A stretch of 64,000 nucleotides of DNA from Hymenobacter metallilatus (GTDB lineage: Bacteria > Bacteroidota > Bacteroidia > Cytophagales > Hymenobacteraceae): contig NZ_RWIS01000001.1 in NCBI RefSeq assembly GCF_003944705.1, positions 620,001 to 684,000 of the forward strand. The letters run 5' to 3'. This document shows, piece by piece, positions 1 to 7,870 of this stretch; position 1 is the first letter of the stretch, and each line of letters starts with the position of its first letter. A model generated the notes under the pieces. That model saw nothing but the letters and a program-made list of their open reading frames with translations. It did no database searches and had not been told where the DNA came from. A program made the position numbers and the translations under genes.

Positions 1-8
1 TGGGGCAT

Positions 9-50
9 AAAAAAACCTGCTGCGGGGCACACGAATACCACCGCAGCAGG
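9..50 (-). terminator. Intrinsic terminator downstream of coaE
   Basis: Perfect 10-bp stem (16-25 with 41-50) and a 15-nt loop, followed on the minus strand by seven T (complement of 9-15). It lies just beyond the coaE stop, so it probably ends the nusB-coaE transcription direction. Confidence 0.85.
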
Positions 51-98
51 AATGAGATTAGTCCCCCGAAAATTCGTTTCGGGGCGGGCAAACCGCCG

Positions 99-701
99 CT
101 ACCCGGCCAGCCGGCAGAAAGCCTGGTCCAGCTCCAGCACCTGCGGAATCAGCAGGTGCTGGTCGTCGTTAAGTAGCACGTAATTGGCGCGCTGCCGCTT
201 CTCCTCCTCGCTCAGCTGCTTGCCCATGATGTTCTGAATGTCGTCGGGGGTGCGGTGCGGGTCGCGGCGCAGCACCCGGGCCTGGCGAATTTCCAAAGGA
301 GCAAACACCGTAATAATCCGGTCCAGCTGACGGTAGGCCCCGGACTCGTAGAGTAAAGCGGCTTCCTTCAGCACGTAGGTATGGCCCTCGGTCCGGCGGG
401 CGGCGGCCCAGCCGGCAAAATCCTGGCCCACGTGCGGGTGTACCAGCGCATTGAGGCGGGCCAGATGCACGGGGTCGGGAAAGGCTACCTGAGCCAGATA
501 TGTGCGGTTCAGCAGGCCCTGGGCGTCAAAGGTTTCGGGGCCGAAGGTGGCCCGCAACTCGTCGCGCAGCTGCGGGTTATGGGCCATTACCCACTTGGCG
601 CGGGCATCCGAATCGTACACCGGCACCCCCAGCGTCTGAAACAGCCGGCATACCACGCTTTTGCCGGAGCCGATTCCGCCCGTAATTCCGATTTGCAGCA
701 T
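99..701 (-). CDS. coaE: Dephospho-CoA kinase
   Basis: Catalyses the last step of coenzyme A synthesis, ATP-dependent phosphorylation of dephospho-CoA, in the cytoplasm. The 200-residue product has the family's usual length and opens with MLQIGITGGIGSGKS, a P-loop (GxxGSGKS) at residues 6-13. The open frame continues upstream to 875, but those extra codons only translate the 721-790 heptamer repeat, so ATG 701 is chosen. It is the last gene of the minus-strand run nusB, YtxH, dehydrogenase, DUF1573, yajC, YbbR, coaE, an order largely typical of Bacteroidota, and a terminator follows it. Confidence 0.95.
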   Translation of the reverse strand: MLQIGITGGIGSGKSVVCRLFQTLGVPVYDSDARAKWVMAHNPQLRDELRATFGPETFDAQGLLNRTYLAQVAFPDPVHLARLNALVHPHVGQDFAGWAAARRTEGHTYVLKEAALLYESGAYRQLDRIITVFAPLEIRQARVLRRDPHRTPDDIQNIMGKQLSEEEKRQRANYVLLNDDQHLLIPQVLELDQAFCRLAG

Positions 702-720
702 ACTGCGGTGAGAGTTGAGT

Positions 721-790
721 GATGAAGGATGAAGGATGAAGGATAAAGGATGAAGGATGAAGGATGAAGGATGAAGGATGAAGGATGAGA
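721..790. repeat. Heptamer tandem repeat (GATGAAG)10
   Basis: Ten head-to-tail copies of GATGAAG; the fourth reads GATAAAG and the last GATGAGA. It fills the coaE upstream region. A weak inverted counterpart (ATTCATCATTCAACTTA) sits near 880-897, just after the YbbR gene, so this may be one arm of a degenerate palindrome like the others in this window. Confidence 0.9.
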
Positions 791-911
791 AGGGGAAGAG
801 TGTAGTGTAAGGTGACAGAGGTGAAGCATATGCCGGGCTGCCAGGTACGCCACTCGGGCGTCCTTGTTCCAGCATACATATTCATCATTCAACTTACCTA
901 CCGCAACTCAC

Positions 912-1865
912 TTACCGCACTTTCACGCCCCGCGTCAGCACCAGATAGCCCCGGGCCTGGGCCGGTTTTTCGGAGAGAAAGGGACGCAGACTGGAGTCCT
1001 GATTGGTGAACTGCCCGAAATGGAGCTGCACCCGCACCTGCTCGGGCCGGAACCCAACGGTATCCTCAGGAAAAAACTGCAGCTGTACCTGCACTCTGGC
1101 CGGCGAAAAGCGGTAGGTACGACCCGTTGGGGCATCCAGCAGCTCCGGCACTACCTCCACCGGAATAGTTACCATAGGCCGCCGGAGCAGGCGTACCCGT
1201 ACATCCTGCACGTTGGTTTGCACCAGCTCCGGCCCGCCAATCGGCACCCGAATATCCCCCGTAGTGGAGCCGGCCGGGGCCTGGGGCAGGTGTACCGGGT
1301 AAGGATTGGGCAGCGTCCGGATTTTGCTTTCCGGACCCCGAAAAATAATCTGAGCGGGCTCAAACCGGGCATCGTAGGGCAGAGCCAGGCCATTGGTGGC
1401 CGGGCTCAGGGCCAGAGCCACCCGGCGGCTCACCAGCCGGTCCAGCTCCACCCACAACGTATCAGAAAGCAGGTAGTTGAACTGCAGACCTTCCATGGCC
1501 TGCTGTAAAGCCGGCCGCAGGGCCCGGGCCGTGAGGTAACGGGTGGTGGCGGGCGTGCTCAGCGTCAGCTCAGCCGGCTTCACGTCCAGCAGCAGCTGCC
1601 GGCGCAGCAGCTTCCAGCCGCGGCCGGTTACGTTCACGGGCACCTCCGTGGGCAGGGGCTGCACCGGAATAAACCGGCTTTCATCGTAGCGCCAGGCCAG
1701 AGGGTAGGTAATGCGGGTAGTGTAGGTTTTGTTGAGGGCATTGAGCAGCCAAAAGGTGCTGGCTACCAGAAAACACGCCGTTACGGCCCGCCAATAGCTC
1801 CGCTCCTGCCCGTAAAACGGGTTAATAAACCAGCGTAGCCAACGGGTAGGATGAACAGATGACAC
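912..1865 (-). CDS. YbbR/CdaR-like domain protein
   Basis: 317 residues with one N-terminal membrane segment (about residues 25-45) followed by a long extracytoplasmic beta-rich region of repeated modules, as in YbbR/CdaR proteins. In Firmicutes CdaR regulates the diadenylate cyclase CdaA; here the family call is by overall pattern and by position between yajC and coaE, which is conserved in Bacteroidota. The start appears to be GTG at 1865, as no ATG lies nearby in frame. No cdaA is present in this window, so a link to c-di-AMP is family inference only. Confidence 0.75.
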   Translation of the reverse strand: MSSVHPTRWLRWFINPFYGQERSYWRAVTACFLVASTFWLLNALNKTYTTRITYPLAWRYDESRFIPVQPLPTEVPVNVTGRGWKLLRRQLLLDVKPAELTLSTPATTRYLTARALRPALQQAMEGLQFNYLLSDTLWVELDRLVSRRVALALSPATNGLALPYDARFEPAQIIFRGPESKIRTLPNPYPVHLPQAPAGSTTGDIRVPIGGPELVQTNVQDVRVRLLRRPMVTIPVEVVPELLDAPTGRTYRFSPARVQVQLQFFPEDTVGFRPEQVRVQLHFGQFTNQDSSLRPFLSEKPAQARGYLVLTRGVKVR

Positions 1866-1951
1866 AATAAACCAGGTGATGAGGCTGGCAAGGTACTAAC
1901 CTGCCGGCTCCCACGCTACTACAGCGCACACCCCGCAGCTATGCTTTGGCC

Positions 1952-1998
1952 ACAAAAGCGTGTACCCCAAAGCACAGCTTTGGGGTACACGCTTTTGT
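1952..1998. repeat. Perfect 22-bp hairpin with 3-nt loop
   Basis: Arms 1952-1973 and 1977-1998 are exactly complementary around an ACA loop. It lies in the 179-bp gap between yajC and the YbbR gene. There is no T-tract on either side, so it is not a standard intrinsic terminator; it could be a processing or protein-binding site, or a mobile palindrome. Confidence 0.9.
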
Positions 1999-2044
1999 AG
2001 TGAGCCGAGGCTGTGGCTCAGGATGCAGTGCCTGTGAGCAGCCG

Positions 2045-2359
2045 CTAGGCAGCCGGAGCAGTTGTTTTGCCGGTTACCTCCCGGGCTATGGCCGACCGGT
2101 CGAAGCGCAGGCGGACACCTTTGTCTACTTCCACGGTAATCGTTTCTTCGTTGAGCTCCACTACCTTACCGTGCAGCCCCCCGATGGTTACCACATTAGT
2201 TCCCTTGGCCAGGGAGGCCCGAAATTTCTTGGCATCCGAAGCCTTTTTCTGCTGGGGTCGGATCATGAAGAAATACATAACAATCACCATCCCCACAATG
2301 AAGATGATTTGCGAGTAGCCACCCGCCGGAGCGGCCTGGAGAAGCAATGATGCAAGCAT
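2045..2359 (-). CDS. yajC: Preprotein translocase subunit YajC
   Basis: Accessory subunit associated with the SecDF part of the Sec translocon in the inner membrane. The 104-residue product has the family plan: a short periplasmic N-terminus, one membrane helix (about residues 16-34), the hallmark FFMIRPQQKK, then a cytoplasmic domain with VVTIGGLHGKV. It starts at ATG 2359, and the spacing to the DUF1573 gene is about 100 bp. Confidence 0.95.
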   Translation of the reverse strand: MLASLLLQAAPAGGYSQIIFIVGMVIVMYFFMIRPQQKKASDAKKFRASLAKGTNVVTIGGLHGKVVELNEETITVEVDKGVRLRFDRSAIAREVTGKTTAPAA

Positions 2360-2461
2360 GAAAACAGGAGTTGGGAAGCACGTAAAAACCAGAAAGTTGA
2401 AGCCCGTGCCGGTTGGCCGTGCCTCAACTTTCGGCAGAGGTGGATGGAAGCCGTCGGTAGC

Positions 2462-2989
2462 TTAGCGGGTGGGCCCGTTCTGGCCTTCGCTCAGCACGTT
2501 GGTTTTAATAACCACTTTGGTAATGCTGGGCTGGGTATTGGCCTGAATGGCAACCTCCTTATTCTGCATTCCCACTTTACCGTGCGAGTCGAACTGCACA
2601 TCAATGGTGCCTTTGCCTCCGGGCTGAATGGGCTCCTTGGTCCAGTTGGGCGTGGTGCAGCCGCAGCTGGCCGTGGCATTCTCAATCAGCAGCGGCGACT
2701 TCCCGGTGTTGGTGAATTCGAAGGTGTGCTTTACTACCTCGCCGGGCTTAATGTCACCAAAGTCGTGCTCGGACACGGCGAAGGTCATTACCGGGGCATT
2801 AGGGTTAGGTGCTTCCGTTTCGTTGGTTACGTTGGGGTTATCAACGGTAGGGTTGGCAGCAGCCTCATTGGCATTGGCGGCAGCGGCATTCATACCCTCG
2901 GCGCCTACCTCGGCGGTTTTATTGTTGTTGCAGGCGCCCATCAGCAGCGCGCCGGAAAGCAGAACGGCAGAAAACAGCGTACGTTTCAT
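2462..2989 (-). CDS. DUF1573 domain lipoprotein
   Basis: 175 residues. A lipoprotein signal ends in LLMGAC (lipobox Cys about residue 20), followed by an Asn/Ala-rich linker and a C-terminal DUF1573 (Ig-like, ASH/MSP-type) domain with EHDFGDIKPGE and the family's conserved TASCGCTTP. It is probably exported and membrane-anchored. The domain's function is unknown, but placement next to yajC is recurrent in Bacteroidota. Confidence 0.88.
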   Translation of the reverse strand: MKRTLFSAVLLSGALLMGACNNNKTAEVGAEGMNAAAANANEAAANPTVDNPNVTNETEAPNPNAPVMTFAVSEHDFGDIKPGEVVKHTFEFTNTGKSPLLIENATASCGCTTPNWTKEPIQPGGKGTIDVQFDSHGKVGMQNKEVAIQANTQPSITKVVIKTNVLSEGQNGPTR

Positions 2990-3041
2990 ATGTAGCAGAA
3001 AAAGAAGGCCATTAGTGGTCTTCGGAAAGGTAAAGATAACG

Positions 3042-3118
3042 ATGAGTTGTTAGTTGCTGGTTGTCAGTTGCCAGAATCCCAGACTCTGACATCTGATAAC
3101 CAGCAACTAACAACTCAT
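3042..3118. repeat. Inverted repeat, 21-bp arms (ATGAGTTGTTAGTTGCTGG type)
   Basis: Perfect arms 3042-3062 and 3098-3118 separated by 35 nt. The right arm runs into the stop codon (TAA, 3118-3120) of the dehydrogenase gene, as seen with other repeats in the window. Confidence 0.9.
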
Positions 3119-4122
3119 TACTTATCCAGGTTCTCAATAATAGCCTGCGCAAACTCCGAGGTGGAGGCCGAGCCGCCCAGGTCGCCGGTGCATTTGGCTT
3201 TGTCCTTCAGCGTTAGCTCCAGGGCCTTTTCAATTTTATCGGCCTGCTCATGCTCGCCAAGGTGGTGCAGCATCATCAGGGCCGAGCGAAGCAGGGCGGT
3301 GGGGTTAGCTTTGCCCTGGCCAGCAATATCGGGAGCCGAGCCGTGTACGGCCTCAAAAATGGCCATATCGTCGCCGATGTTGGCCCCGGCCACTACGCCC
3401 AGGCCGCCTACCAGGCCGGCGCAGAGGTCGGAGAGGATGTCGCCGAACAGGTTGGTGGTCACAATCACATCGAACTGCTCCGGCTTGCCCACCAGCTGCA
3501 TACACATGTTGTCGATGATTTTGTCTTCGTACTGAATCTGCGGAAACTCACGGGCAGCTTCCTGGGCGGCATCCAGCATAATTTTGCCGGGCACTTTCAG
3601 GATGTTGGCTTTGTGGGCCAGCGTCACCTTCTTGCGGCCGTGCTTGGCGGCGTAGGCAAAGGCAGCGCGGCAGATTTTGCGGGCCCCCGCCACGCTCACG
3701 CGGGCAATGGAGTCGCCAATACCGTGGTGCTCGTCCCAGGTTTCAAGGCCGGCGTACAAGCCCTCAGTGTTTTCACGGAACAGTACCAGATCAATACCCT
3801 CATAGCGGGTCTGGATACCGGCGGTAGTTTTGCTGGGGCGCACGTTCTGGTACAGGTCGTACTTCTGGCGCAGCGTTACGTTGATGCTGCGGAAGCCCTT
3901 GCCCACCGGCGTGGTGATGGGACCTTTCAGGGCCACCTTGTTCTTTTCCAGCGAAGTCAACAGGGCCTGCGGAATCAGCTCGCCCGACTGGTCGAAAGTG
4001 GTCTGGCCCGCGTTCTGTTCTTCCCACTGCACAGGCACCTGGGCCGCCGCGAAAATATCGGTTACTGCTTTCGTGATTTCGGGGCCAATGCCGTCGCCGG
4101 GGATGAGCGTGATGAGATGCAT
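3118..4122 (-). CDS. NAD-dependent isocitrate/isopropylmalate dehydrogenase family
   Basis: Oxidative decarboxylation of a 2-hydroxy acid, most likely isocitrate in the TCA cycle. The 334-residue product shows the family's [12 protein letters not shown]-terminus, the [18 protein letters not shown] substrate loop and [19 protein letters not shown] with the Mg-binding Asp. SINV before LRQ favours isocitrate over isopropylmalate, and no leuBCD genes are nearby, but the substrate is not proven. ATG 4122 is chosen because the pattern [11 protein letters not shown] begins there; the 23 upstream codons in frame look non-coding. It interrupts the otherwise conserved nusB-DUF1573-yajC order. Confidence 0.85.
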   Translation of the reverse strand: MHLITLIPGDGIGPEITKAVTDIFAAAQVPVQWEEQNAGQTTFDQSGELIPQALLTSLEKNKVALKGPITTPVGKGFRSINVTLRQKYDLYQNVRPSKTTAGIQTRYEGIDLVLFRENTEGLYAGLETWDEHHGIGDSIARVSVAGARKICRAAFAYAAKHGRKKVTLAHKANILKVPGKIMLDAAQEAAREFPQIQYEDKIIDNMCMQLVGKPEQFDVIVTTNLFGDILSDLCAGLVGGLGVVAGANIGDDMAIFEAVHGSAPDIAGQGKANPTALLRSALMMLHHLGEHEQADKIEKALELTLKDKAKCTGDLGGSASTSEFAQAIIENLDK

Positions 4123-4249
4123 GCTATTGAGTTGGGTTAATGGGCAAGAGGAAAGCGAGCCGGGCCGAAGAGGAGAGAATACGAGCAGCACGCAGGGGAA
4201 AAGCTGCCGGGTTGGTTACCTACTCAGCCGCCAACCCCACAATTTTGCA

Positions 4250-4257
4250 CAAAGGTA
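4250..4257 (-). promoter_or_regulatory. Candidate -7 box (TACCTTTG) for the dehydrogenase gene
   Basis: On the minus strand TACCTTTG matches the Bacteroidota TAnnTTTG element, with TTT 20 nt upstream in place of the -33 TTG. It is about 128 nt ahead of the ATG at 4122. This is a pattern match only. Confidence 0.4.
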
Positions 4258-4281
4258 CCGCCTACCGGCGGGTGCTGAAAA

Positions 4282-4335
4282 TGAAAATGTGCCAATGTGC
4301 CTGCGACAAGCCGCGGGCACATTGGCACATTTTCA
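4282..4335. repeat. Perfect 20-bp inverted repeat, 14-nt loop
   Basis: Arms 4282-4301 and 4316-4335 lie directly downstream of the YtxH gene (stop at 4352). On the minus strand the stem is followed by a weak ATTTTC tract, so it could act as a poor terminator or as a boundary before the dehydrogenase promoter. Confidence 0.8.
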
Positions 4336-4351
4336 GACTACCCACATTCCG

Positions 4352-4663
4352 CTATACCGTTTTGCGGGAGTTAATCTGGTTGATCAGCTGGTCTACGTCG
4401 CCGAGTAGCTGTTCGGCCTTACTTTTCGCATCCTGAATTACGCGCTGGCCTTCGCTTTTCGCGGAGCTGGGCCCCTGGTCGGCGCGGCTGGTCACCAGGT
4501 TTTCTGTGAGGTCGGCCAGGGTTTCGCGGTATTTTTCCAGCTGATAGCTGAGCCAGTTGCGGGTTTCGCGGCCCTTTTCGGGCGCATACAGAAGTCCGAT
4601 TACGGCCCCGGTGAGGGCGCCGCCGGCGAAGCACAGGATGCCGGTGGTGGTTTTGCTACTCAT
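4352..4663 (-). CDS. YtxH domain-containing protein
   Basis: 103 residues: a short Gly/Ala-rich membrane segment (GALTGAVIGLLYAPEKGRETR, about residues 14-34) followed by a charged, probably coiled-coil tail. LLYAPEKG is the YtxH signature. Members are small membrane proteins often linked to stress, and the molecular role is unknown. It lies downstream of nusB on the same strand. Confidence 0.8.
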   Translation of the reverse strand: MSSKTTTGILCFAGGALTGAVIGLLYAPEKGRETRNWLSYQLEKYRETLADLTENLVTSRADQGPSSAKSEGQRVIQDAKSKAEQLLGDVDQLINQINSRKTV

Positions 4664-4799
4664 ATTTCTTGTTTAGAAGTGAGTACAGGTGGATGATGAC
4701 GTGAGAATTGGGAGTGCCCAATACTACGTAAAAAAGCGCCGGAAGATATAGGACTCCACCAGAACGTCATTCCTCGGCAAGCCCGGAATGACGTTTTGC

Positions 4800-5984
4800 T
4801 TACTGGTTATCCAGCAAGCCCCGGCCCGATTTGCGAATGGCGCCGCTGGCCGTCAGATCCTGGGCCAGCTTGTCCAGAATGCCGTTCACAAACTGCTTGC
4901 TCTTGGGCGTGGAGTACATCTTGCTGATTTCGATGTACTCGTTGATGGTCACCTTCACCGGAATGGCCCGGAACAGGTGCATCTCGCAGAGGGCCATTTT
5001 CAGCAGAATTTTATCCGTAAGCGCCACGCGCTCCACGTCCCAGTTCTGCACCGATTCGGCAATGAGCTTCTCGTACTTCTCGTCGTCGGCCAGGGTTTGT
5101 TTATACAGGCTTTCGGCAAACTCCTTGTCTTCCTGCCAGTTGGCCGACAAGGACATAAGCTCCAGGCTTTCGTCGGCGGCCTCGTCCAGCATCTTCACCG
5201 TTTTCACTACCAGGTTTTTCACCACGGCGCGGTTTTCCTCCCAGTTCAAATCGTCCTCCTCGATGTAGGCCGGCAGACTCTCGCCCTTGAACACGTAGGT
5301 TTTGTAGAGGTGCTTGAGGATTTCCTGGTCTTCCTGGTAGTTGCCGGCGGGGGCAGCCAGGTAGCTCAGCAGTTCGGGGTCCTGCTTCATCTCCGTGCGC
5401 CAGGCGGTACGCAGGGCCTCCAGCTCCTCCTCGCCGTGCCAGCGCATGGAGCGCCGAATGGTGAGGTCCTGCAACTGCAGGTTATTGATAAGCTTTTCGA
5501 TGGCCTTGTTTTCCAGCAAGCGCGTAGCGTCCAGCAGGGGCTCCTTGGCGGCCGTGAGGCGGCGGGAGTCGCGCACCCGCTCTTCCTCAATCACCTGCAG
5601 CAGCGCCTCGGGGATGTTGAGCAGGTGAATATACTGGTTATGAATACTTTCGGCCGCGTACACCATCTGACCGGCGTAGTACGTGGCGTCCTTGGCCGTA
5701 GCCTTTTGGTAATACTTAATGGCATCCTTCACCGCGTCGTTTACGTCGGCGTCGTCGGTAGCTTCCGGCTCCTCACCGGTTTTGTGCCACTCCTTGAAAA
5801 TGAGCTCGGCCATTTTGCGCTGGCCCTGCAACATTTTGCGGTCCTGGGGCTCGGGCGAGTTCAAATCGGGCGCGAAGACATCCGCAATCCGGTCAATAGC
5901 CAGTAAAAAATCGGACCCCACGGCCTGATGATAGGCGTACAGGGCTTGCATGACCTTAATGCGGAGCGTGCGACGGTTGAGCAT
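4800..5984 (-). CDS. nusB: Transcription antitermination factor NusB (long form)
   Basis: 394 residues, much longer than the roughly 140-residue proteobacterial protein but usual for Bacteroidota, where an N-terminal extension precedes the NusB fold. The C-terminal part carries the NusB pattern VALTDKILLKMALCEM then TINEYIEISKMYSTPKSKQFVNGILD (about residues 310-375). NusB with NusE/S10 binds boxA RNA during rRNA antitermination. ATG 5984 (MLNRRTLRIKVMQALYAYHQ) is chosen because this start is typical; the upstream frame translates the 5992-6101 repeat. Confidence 0.93.
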   Translation of the reverse strand: MLNRRTLRIKVMQALYAYHQAVGSDFLLAIDRIADVFAPDLNSPEPQDRKMLQGQRKMAELIFKEWHKTGEEPEATDDADVNDAVKDAIKYYQKATAKDATYYAGQMVYAAESIHNQYIHLLNIPEALLQVIEEERVRDSRRLTAAKEPLLDATRLLENKAIEKLINNLQLQDLTIRRSMRWHGEEELEALRTAWRTEMKQDPELLSYLAAPAGNYQEDQEILKHLYKTYVFKGESLPAYIEEDDLNWEENRAVVKNLVVKTVKMLDEAADESLELMSLSANWQEDKEFAESLYKQTLADDEKYEKLIAESVQNWDVERVALTDKILLKMALCEMHLFRAIPVKVTINEYIEISKMYSTPKSKQFVNGILDKLAQDLTASGAIRKSGRGLLDNQ

Positions 5985-5991
5985 TCTGGGG

Positions 5992-6101
5992 AGGTGAAGT
6001 TGTGAAGTTGTGAAGTTGTGAAATGATAGATTCGATACCCACACGCCCCCAAGGGCTTAGTGCATCAAATTCACCATTTCACAACTTCACAACTTCACCA
6101 T
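5992..6101. repeat. Inverted repeat of GTGAAGTT octamers
   Basis: The left arm has three GTTGTGAA-type units and the right arm two, in inverse orientation, around about 50 nt. It spans the whole gap between the leucine dehydrogenase stop (6102) and the nusB start (5984). Confidence 0.88.
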
Positions 6102-7193
6102 TTAGTAAGTTGATTTAACCTTGCCGATGGCGGCAATGCGCTCCTCGGCCTGGCGGGTGGCGGCGGCCTGGGGGTGGCTGCCTTCCTGCTCAGCTTTGTT
6201 GAGCACCTGGGTGGTAATGTCGTAGATGCGCTCCGTCTGGGTCATCACCGACTGGCGGTTGCCACCCTGCACCTCGGAGCACACGTTGATGAGGCCGCCG
6301 GCGTTAATGAGGAAGTCGGGGGCGTAGATGATGCCGCGGCGCACCAGCTCAGGGCCGTGCACATCCTCATTGGCCAGCTGGTTATTGGCGCAGCCGGCTA
6401 CCACGCGGGCCTTCAGACGGCCGATGGTGTCGTCGTTGAGGGTAGCACCCAGGGCGCAGGGCGAATAGATGTCCACGTCCTGGTCGTAGATTTCCTCGAG
6501 GCCTACCATGCGGGCGTTGAAGCGGCTGGCCGCTTCCAGGGCGCGGTCTTCGTAGTAGTCGCAGAGCACGAGTTGAGCGCCCTCCTTCTGCAGGTACTCC
6601 AGCAGATAGGTGCCTACGTGGCCCACACCCTGCACGGCAATGCGCTTGCCGGCCAGGGAGTCAGAGCCAAACGCTTTTTTGGCGGCGGCCTTCATGCCCA
6701 TATAAGTTCCGTAGGCGGTTACCGGGGAGGGGTCACCGGAGCCGCCCATGCTCTCGGGCAGGCCCGACACGTACTTGGTTTCCGTGCGGATGTACTCCAT
6801 GTCCTTGGTGGTCATGTTCACATCCTCGGCCGTGATGTACTTGCCGTTCAGGTTCTGCACGAAGCGGCCAAACTTGCGCAGCAGGGCCTCGGTTTTCATG
6901 GTTTTGGCGTCGCCGATGATAACGGCCTTGCCCCCACCCAGATTCAGGCCCGAAATGGCGGCTTTGTAGGTCATACCCCGGCTCAGGCGCAGCACGTCGT
7001 TCAGGGCTTCCGCCTCGGAGGTGTAATGCCACATGCGGGTACCGCCCAGGGCTGGCCCCAACACCGTGTTGTGAATGCCGATGATGGCCTTCAGACCCGT
7101 CTCGTGGTCGTGGCAGAATACTACCTGCTCATGCTGGTGCTCGGCAATTTGCCCGAAGACCGACGATTCGGTCAGCACTTTCGTTTCTACCAT
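6102..7193 (-). CDS. Leu/Phe/Val/Glu-type amino acid dehydrogenase
   Basis: NAD-dependent oxidative deamination of a branched-chain or aromatic amino acid. The 363-residue product has the dimerisation/catalytic half with LGPALGGTRMW and the lysine-containing LNLGGGKAVIIGD (about residues 82-94), then a Rossmann half with VQGVGHVGTYLLEYL. The short length and GGGKAVI favour leucine dehydrogenase over glutamate dehydrogenase. Substrate specificity within the family cannot be read with certainty. Confidence 0.88.
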   Translation of the reverse strand: MVETKVLTESSVFGQIAEHQHEQVVFCHDHETGLKAIIGIHNTVLGPALGGTRMWHYTSEAEALNDVLRLSRGMTYKAAISGLNLGGGKAVIIGDAKTMKTEALLRKFGRFVQNLNGKYITAEDVNMTTKDMEYIRTETKYVSGLPESMGGSGDPSPVTAYGTYMGMKAAAKKAFGSDSLAGKRIAVQGVGHVGTYLLEYLQKEGAQLVLCDYYEDRALEAASRFNARMVGLEEIYDQDVDIYSPCALGATLNDDTIGRLKARVVAGCANNQLANEDVHGPELVRRGIIYAPDFLINAGGLINVCSEVQGGNRQSVMTQTERIYDITTQVLNKAEQEGSHPQAAATRQAEERIAAIGKVKSTY

Positions 7194-7376
7194 TGCTGTT
7201 GGGGGTGGAAAAAAAGAGGTGGGTGGGGTGGTTATTATACCTTTGGGGGGCTCTGGTGGCGGTGGCTATATGCTGCGTTTCATGCAACGAATGATAACGC
7301 CCCATGGCTGTTTTCCCGTCGTTCAATGAAACCCACAGTCTAGCCCCTATCATCAGGACCGCCCGCAATGCGGGTG

Positions 7377-7384
7377 CAAAAGTA
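7377..7384 (-). promoter_or_regulatory. Candidate -7 box (TACTTTTG) for the dehydrogenase gene
   Basis: Minus-strand TACTTTTG fits TAnnTTTG; the -33 position reads TGG rather than TTG. It would give a leader of about 180 nt. Confidence 0.35.
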
Positions 7385-7582
7385 CGCCGTTTTTCCGATT
7401 CCGGCCACTGCGTGCCTGTCTTTTCGCCAGTTTAGACGTTTGGCAGCTAGGCGGTTAGATTTGCGGTCTGGCTGAGTGCCGGCCGCACCTGAAACCCTTT
7501 GACGATGTTTTAACTTTCTACTAGCCAACCTGCTAATCTTTGCGGGCTAGCGTTGAAAAGTTGCTAATGGAATAAATCAGAA

Positions 7583-7815
7583 CGTCATTCCGAGCTTGCG
7601 AGGAATCTCGCGTACTGGGATTGAACATCATCCTGAGCGCAACGGAGCCGAGCCGAAGCATCCCTACCGCTTTGTTGTAGTCGTATTGGGTAGTTAGAGG
7701 TAGCGGTGTTTCGGTTCCGCTCAATATGACAGTTAATTTAACAACGTCAGTACGCGAGATTCCTCGACTTCGCCTCCGGTCCCTGGCTTGATACGCCACA
7801 TGCTCGGAATGAAGT
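7583..7815. repeat. Nested palindromic intergenic element
   Basis: This is the main content of the 677-bp gene-free gap 7194-7870. An outer pair (18-bp perfect arms 7599-7616 and 7749-7766, plus GTCATTCCGAGC/GCTCGGAATGA ends) encloses an inner, imperfect pair starting CATCCTGAGCG near 7628 and ending CGCTCAATATGACA near 7731. Open frames across it are spurious. No gene was seen in the gap. Confidence 0.75.
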
Positions 7816-7870
7816 TCTCTCCTTAACAACCTCAGCCCTCTTACCCTTCTACCTTCACACCCTATTTTCC

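Noticed and set aside
721..790. Possible CRISPR array
   Set aside because: Units are 7 nt and directly tandem, with no spacers and no cas genes.
7533..7829. 98-codon frame
   Set aside because: It consists of the nested intergenic repeat.
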